A stretch of 64,000 nucleotides of DNA, taken from contig JACGCN010000014.1 of NCBI GenBank assembly GCA_014905825.1, positions 930,001 through 994,000 of the forward strand, read 5' to 3'. This document shows, in pieces, positions 58,789-64,000 of this stretch; position 1 is the first letter of the stretch, and the number at the start of each line of letters is the position of its first letter. The stretch comes from Lyophyllum atratum (lineage: Eukaryota > Basidiomycota > Agaricomycetes > Agaricales > Lyophyllaceae). Made by a program: the position numbers and the translations under genes. A model generated the notes under the pieces. It ran no database searches. It worked only from the letters and a program-made list of their open reading frames with translations, and had not been told where the DNA came from.

Positions 58789-59516
58789 CCAATAAGCAGG
58801 TCTCTTCGACTGCCTCTGAGCAGAACGAGCGGTTGCGGGCGATATGGCAGGCTGAATATGGTGGTATACCTTCGGACTATTTTGTTTGGTTGGATGAGGC
58901 TAGTGTCGATGATTTCACCAATCAGCGACAAAATGGATGGGCAAGGGTCGGCCGTGCATGTGTATGCCGCGATACTTTTGTTCGAGGCCAGAGATATTCA
59001 ATACTTCCTGCTCTCTCCTACGAGGGCATCATTGCACTTGATATTTTGGAGGGCTCAGTGAATAAAGAGAAATTCATTCATTTCATCCGGAATGATTTGG
59101 TAACCTCTTGCCTTGAGTACATTGTTCCAAGTCACTGATGCTTACGATTAGGCCCCTCAATTGAACCCTTATCCAAATACACGAAGTGTCATTGTCATGG
59201 ACAATTGTGCTATTCATCACGATGAAGACATTCGTGCCATCATTGAAGACAAATGTCTTGAGTTAGCGATTCATACTATAAGTCTTAAACTTACTACACA
59301 CACCTTCAGAAGCAAAGTTAATTTGCCTTTCACCCTACTCCCCAGATTTCAATCCCATTGAACAAGCCTCTCATTCAATCAAAGCATGGCTCCGAAGACA
59401 TGAGGCAGAGGCTAATAGCCCAGAGATCCGACCATGGCTCATTCACCAAGCTCGCATGGCAATCACAGCTGAAATGGCCGAAGGATGGATTAAAAATTGT
59501 GGATACTAGGTATGCA

Positions 59517-60154
59517 TAGTGTTTAAAAGTCCAGTCACTGTGACTGAAGATGACTGGACTGTAACTGATCTGTGACTGGTAATGACCGGACTTCCAGTCC
59601 TGTCATCCTGGAATGACTGGTGCACCAGTCCAGTTATTTTCATAATCCGGAATTCTGCATAACTCGAAATAACCGGTCGCGACCGGTTTGTGACCGGTCA
59701 TTTCTATACATACTATATACCTAATTATAGTCCCGTTATAGGGCTTCAAAATGACCCTTGGGTCAAATGAATCGGATGAGAACTGAATGTGCTATGGCCA
59801 AAACAATTTCGGAACACTGAGTTTGAGTGCAGACTGTACTAAGCATGTTAATCAGCTTATATCTCAGTCAGATCTTATTGGATTCTCACGACCCAGGGTT
59901 CATCCGAAAGGTGGAAGCATTCTCTACATTATATATGACATATAGAGCCGGTTATCACCTGTCATAACCGGCTTAGGACCGGTTTTATGAAAACCGGTCA
60001 AAACCGGTCATAGAACTGATTGTGACTGATGGTGACTGGTCGCCATCAGTTCAGCTCGGTTTTTTGGAGTTTTAAGCGTCACATGTGACCGGTTACGGTC
60101 CGGTCTTGCCAATTTTGGCGAAAAAACCGGACTTGACCTGACTTTAAATCACTA
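59517..60154. mobile_element. ACCGGT-rich MITE-like element
   Basis: A 638-bp stretch with imperfect terminal inverted repeats: TAGTGTTTAAAAGTCCAGTCA at the left, and the reverse complement of the right end reads TAGTGATTTAAAGTCAGGTCA. The interior is crowded with accggt/ccggt and gactgg motifs in both orientations (for example 59670-59705 and 59945-60115), as in subterminal transposase-binding repeats of hAT-type elements. No open frame. I found no target-site duplication at these edges, so the exact borders are uncertain. It starts 8 bp after the stop codon of the mariner-type gene. Confidence 0.5.
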
Positions 60155-60239
60155 CTTCTTGCTACGGTGATGGTCCTTCTTCCCCTCAATACGTGCCTGC
60201 CAATTCAGGCAAAAAAGCTGCAACTTGTGAACGTGACCC

Positions 60240-61900
60240 TCAGGAACATCCCACTTCACACAAGCGAAGAACAGGTACATGAGGAATGATGGCCGGAGTC
60301 AGCTCCATCTCGGCCAAAACGGTTTCATGCATCGTGAGGTCAACATTGTGTGCGGCCTTCAATGCATCAAGACAGGCAGTGAGCTGGAGATGAGGGGGAA
60401 GGACTGGAGATGAAGCACGGGGAGGGGAAGGAGCACGGGGAGGTGTTGACAGCGGAGAAGAAGAATGGTGACGGCGCTTGCGGCGGGTCAATTTCTTGAG
60501 AAGGCCAAGTGTCGCGACACTGACAAGTGTGGACAGATCAGATCCCCCCCCGGCCGCGGAGGACGAGGCTGCTAGGTGTGGTCCCGTTCGACCACGATGG
60601 CGCTGGATCTGGCGAGGTTCTGTCGCGTACACCATCAAATTTGGGTGCATTCGGAGGGTGGCTCTTCGTTGTATCCCCCGCAGCCTGTCCAACAGTGAGC
60701 CTGAATGTACTGTAGATAAAGAAGATGAGAACACACCAATGCAGCTGCCCATGACTTGAACCGAAGGTTGTTGAGCAGGAGATGTCTGTCATCCGAAGTG
60801 TAACAATATCCCGGCTCCCCATGCTCGCCGAGGTGCTTCTCACACTTCCACTTCTGCTTGAGTTGAAGAATGAAGTGGCCGTGCAGCTGGGAAGCCTCAC
60901 TGAAGGCCCCAACCTGCGGCACCTAAATAAATATTAATTTATAGTCAATAAATCATGCGAATGATGAACTTATGTGCGTTCCATAGGCTAATTCTTCTTC
61001 AAAAGCTGCTGCATTCTCTTCGACCCACGGAGCCTTGGAAACAATTAGCAACAGTACAAAACATGGGGCGAAGGATGTACCAGCTGCTTGATACGGAAGC
61101 CAGCCATTGTATCGATGTCGAACTTGACTGATACGGCGGCCAAGGTCTTCTTCATCTTGTCCTTGGCTAGTATGTCGGTGACAGCTTTGGCGAACTGGGC
61201 ATCAGTTTGAATGGTGTGTGCTCCACCTTTGCCGCCCCTCGAAGCACAATTAGATCGAAAGACCGGCGAAAATATAATGGTAGATACGTACAAGATATTT
61301 GACCACCAGATCTTGAAGTCGGGCCCCGAGTGGACACCGGGACTGTACAGGGCATCGAGATTGTGAGCTGCGAGGAAGGCCTTGATGAAATCCATCCTTG
61401 TGATGCCATCAAGCACAATGCTTGCCCCCTTGGTGATGCGATCCCTCTTGGGTGCTGGTTTAGGATTTTGTGCGCTCGCAATACCCGGAATGCTGAAAGC
61501 CATCGTAATGGCAACGAGGCGCTCTTTGGGTATTTCCGCTGAGAAGGAGACATCAATATTATACATAGCCGATAACTCGATTGACTCACGTTCTGCAGCT
61601 GGTGCTTCCACAGGACTCGCTTTGGGTTCCGGGCTTGGGGTTGCAGTGACTGTGGTCAGTGCGGGTGGGCCGGGGTTGTTGAAAGTCGGGGCCGTGAAGT
61701 TGTTGTATGCAGGTGCCGGTGGACCAAAGGTGTTGGAGGGAGGAGGCATGGGCGGACCAGGATTGTCATGCATGGCTGCAAGAGCGTCGTGGACATTTTG
61801 CAGAGGTACCGGGATTGGTGGTTGACCATAGTGATCAGCATGTGGTTCATTTCCTTGTGAGAGTGATAGAATTGTGGTGGATTGACTCCACCATCTACAA
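60240..61900 (-). CDS. Hypothetical protein of a mushroom-expanded type, several exons
   Basis: Conserved-looking blocks in minus-strand order: a Pro-rich N-terminal segment (NEPHADHYGQPPIPVPLQNV, FGPPAPAYNNFTAP), then MYNIDVSFSAEIPKERLVAI, a Lys-rich segment, GASIVLDGITRMDFIKAFLA, GPDFKIWWS, HTIQTDAQFAKAVTDILAKD, VSVKFDIDTMAGFRIKQ. An intron near 60930-61050 follows, then GHFILQLKQKWKCEKHLGEH, GYCYTSDDRHLLLNNLRFKS, WAAAL, and finally SPPRASSPVLPPHLQLTACL near the stop at 60240. The K..W.CE.H....G.C(Y/F)......H..L......WA layout recurs, as I recall it, in many uncharacterised Agaricomycete proteins that sit beside transposons. The start and some exon joins are unresolved. Function unknown. 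Confidence 0.45.
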
Positions 61901-61999
61901 AAAAAGGGTGAGTACTGAAATGCGATGGTGCACAGCAAAGTATAGGCTCACCAATCCAACTTGGCTTTTGGAGCCAGGCTTGCGAAGCAGGACGTCGTT

Positions 62000-62535
62000 G
62001 CAGGCTGCAAAACCATAACCCATTCAACACCGCCAAACCTCTCCCTCTTTGCCTCTTCCTCAACAAACTCGCGTCCATCGGCCTTGCCGCACCCCTCATA
62101 TCACTCGTACTTGCATCTCCTGAGCGTAATCCCTTGCTCGACGCTTTCCTGACAATCTACGATGTCAAACACCGTATCACGCTCGTCCAGCATGTCGCCA
62201 TGTTTTACATCCGCTGGCTTGCGATCACCGTTGAACGGTCGGTTAAGTTGGGCGGGCCTTCTCAGTGGAACTGGGGGGCGTACTGGGGATTATCGTGGGC
62301 GGAGTTCCTGGGACATTTGGAGAATCGCACCACCGTCGTTCGTGTCTCGCTCCCTCCCTACGACCCCGCCGCTATTGACAACTCCCTGGCGCTTATTCTA
62401 CACCCGACAGCCTCTACAGTTGCGGTACGGGCCAATGAGGTTTTAAAGGGCAGGATTCCGGTTGATCACGGTGCTGTGTTGCTTCCTTTACCCTACCATC
62501 GTTTCTACAGCGCATGCAAGTCCCTTTTCCTTTAA
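62000..62535 (+). CDS. Possible hypothetical protein exon
   Basis: A frame open from before 62000 to the stop at 62535 reads SIGLAAPLISLVLASPERNP, LLDAFLTIYDVKHRITLVQH, IRWLAITVERSVKLGGPSQW, WGLSWAEFLGHLENRTTVVR and a C-terminus ending KSLFL. Composition is protein-like, but I find no ATG with confidence and no family. It begins on the opposite strand to the gene at 60240-61900, so it could also be a remnant of the same repeat. Confidence 0.3.
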
Positions 62536-64000
62536 CTTACGTCTCTCATCATTAATTAACAGCCCTCCTTCTCGACCTTTCTATTTACTCTCAACTTACA
62601 TTTCCTTGCTGATTCTGCCTTCGTACTTAGCTCACGACCCGCCACGATCCTATTTACTATTTGTAACATTATCTCTCTATGTATTCCGTCGATATTCTTG
62701 TGATCTTTTCTTACTACCTGACATCTCTCCCTTACACGCTTTTATCTATCCATTGTACTTACTTCTAAATTACTTCTTCAGCTATCTTCAAGTCAATTAA
62801 CTTTTTTTACCTGCGTCTCGTCTGGGGGCGCTATGTTATGGATACGTGTATGACTACACTATTGACGATGTGCCCTCATAGAATAGAGCCTCAACGCAGG
62901 TACAAAGATATTGACTAAGTAGCTATCTGATGCTTATGGGTTGTTTGTTTGGCAAGAGCATCTCGGGACATCTGTGGAACCTCTGTGAGGATCTCGAGGT
63001 TCCGCGTGGGTGAGCCGAGCGACGGTTATCCTAGCGAGCACGAATAGACAGGTGATCTAGGTGGAAAGACCTAGAGCAGAGCGTAGTCAAGTTGGTATAG
63101 CCTCAGCTAGACGTGAATCGATTCCCTTGCTCGGGAGAAGCCACGAGCCAGGAATGTCTTCTCTTCTCGGGAGAAGCCGCGAGAGATGACGCAGGAGGGA
63201 CTCGGCGGGGCGAGGCTTTCAGTCCTTGAGGTCACTCGATCACAGGAGCCTCCGAACTTAAGAGTAATACTCAAGTTCAAGGTGTTGTGTTGTAAGAGAG
63301 CATGTATTTGATGTAACTACTCAGACGATTTTATAGCTACGTGACTAAGAGTGACGTGACCGAGAAAACATGTATCAGAAGGATTGGAAAACATATGTAA
63401 GTGAAAAGGTAATGCAGCGCTTACTGACACCTCACAACATCCCTTGAACTCAAACTTCGACACGCCATGTCATTGTTTGGTTACGACCTCTCAGGATATT
63501 CCTTCAACGCAATTGCCGGAACAACTTGTCATTGTTTGGCTAAGATCTCGCTGGATATTCCACCATCGCAACATCCGGATCTTTCAAGCATTCAAAGGAA
63601 CATTCAAGAACTCGCGTTCTCCACTATTCCTTTGAATGACTCAGCGACCGCCCTTTAGTATAAAAAGATGGACAGTAGCGTACTTGTTCTTAACTTCACA
63701 TTTTGCAATATCACTTGATTCATCAATATACTTGATTGACCCATAAGTCTCGACCTTTGCAGTGCGCAATGATCTACAACTTCTATTAGCTTATCTAAAT
63801 CATATCAGGGGTCCTGATAAGATTGCCAACGCCAGTGCGGCGGTTTGGGATAGCTAGTATCAAGTTGAACTTATCAATAAATTGACTTATCTCAGTTATT
63901 GAACATAGCGTGAAGATCTTATCTAATCTACCGATTATATCGCGATCTTCAATAGGGGCTCAAGTGCCAGACCTGACCTGATATGCGGAAAGGGTCCGCT
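62536..64000. other. Gene-poor right end with possible repeat remains
   Basis: The first 270 bp are T-rich and non-coding. At about 63139-63190 the unit ctcgggagaagcc(a/g)cgag occurs twice. The block 63283-63439 begins TGTTGTG and ends CACAACA, like a solo LTR, but has no matching flanks. At 63458-63560 a catgtcattgtttgg.taagatctc-like unit occurs twice, about 65 bp apart. The frame 63467-63658 is not supported as a gene. Confidence 0.3.

Larger units (their letters stand above)
57552..59509 (+). pseudogene. Tc1/mariner-type (DDE_3) transposase gene split by an LTR mini-element
   Basis: ATG at 57552 (MAPVVSHEMRQCIVRWRNVD) begins a helix-turn-helix region (VVEVAALANCSERTIYNIL) and a second one (ARPKIYLDELQEELAINRGV). 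The frame is lost around 57842 and would run on as SISTISRTLHRVAITN up to 57910. It resumes after the insertion at 58789 with KQVSSTASEQNERLRAIWQA. Catalytic residues: YFVWLDEASVDD (D), RSVIVMDNCAIHHDEDIR (D, after an intron at about 59099-59152), and SPDFNPIEQA (E) near 59350. The last is reached only after another one-base shift near 59330. It ends AEGWIKNCGY, stop at 59509. Terminal inverted repeats were not identified. Confidence 0.8.

Noticed and set aside
1..64000. CRISPR arrays, rRNA genes, tRNA genes, bacterial-style operons
   Set aside because: No regularly spaced repeats, and no convincing cloverleaf B-box or rRNA sequence was seen. The gene structure is plainly fungal.

Overview
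The window looks like a piece of a mushroom-forming basidiomycete (Agaricomycete) genome. Genes are cut by short introns of about 48-65 nt with GT-AG borders, coding sequence is moderately GC-rich, and the families present are typical of that group: DUF6699, a FunK1-type kinase fragment, a URC4/DUF1688 gene, ATG4, a fungal 7TM protein, and Copia, pogo and Tc1/mariner elements. There are no bacterial operons, CRISPR arrays, rRNA genes or convincing tRNA genes. All exon borders were read by eye from splice signals and frame continuity.

Left part (1-18.2 kb), mostly minus strand: a secreted Cys-rich protein with a NucA/NucB-type nuclease domain (cut by the window edge), a small three-exon gene, two paralogous jacalin-like lectin genes with a DUF6699 gene between them, a plus-strand membrane-anchored aspartic protease, and copy 1 of an unnamed multi-exon gene family ('family X').

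Middle part (18.2-41 kb), a repeat-rich compartment bounded by a 441-bp sequence present twice in inverted orientation. It holds a complete Copia LTR retrotransposon (5,084 bp, 320-bp LTRs, 5-bp target duplication, two breaks in pol), a decayed FOL1-type folate gene (HPPK-DHPS), hypothetical genes, an apparently intact pogo/CENP-B-like transposase gene, a truncated polysaccharide-lyase-8-like gene, and the autophagy protease gene ATG4, which shows two apparent frame breaks.

Right part (41-57 kb): copies 2 and 3 of family X, a 7TM membrane protein, a FunK1-like kinase fragment, URC4, and a second membrane-anchored aspartic protease. The protease and family X therefore both occur on the two sides of the repeat-rich middle, which suggests a segmental duplication followed by rearrangement.

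Right end (57-64 kb): a Tc1/mariner transposase gene is split by an 878-bp LTR mini-element (TRIM-like: 142-bp LTRs, CCAAT target duplication, no recognisable protein). Its presumptive primer-binding site matches that of the Copia element at 13 of 14 positions. An ACCGGT-rich inverted-terminal-repeat element, a hypothetical gene of a mushroom-expanded type, and gene-poor DNA follow.
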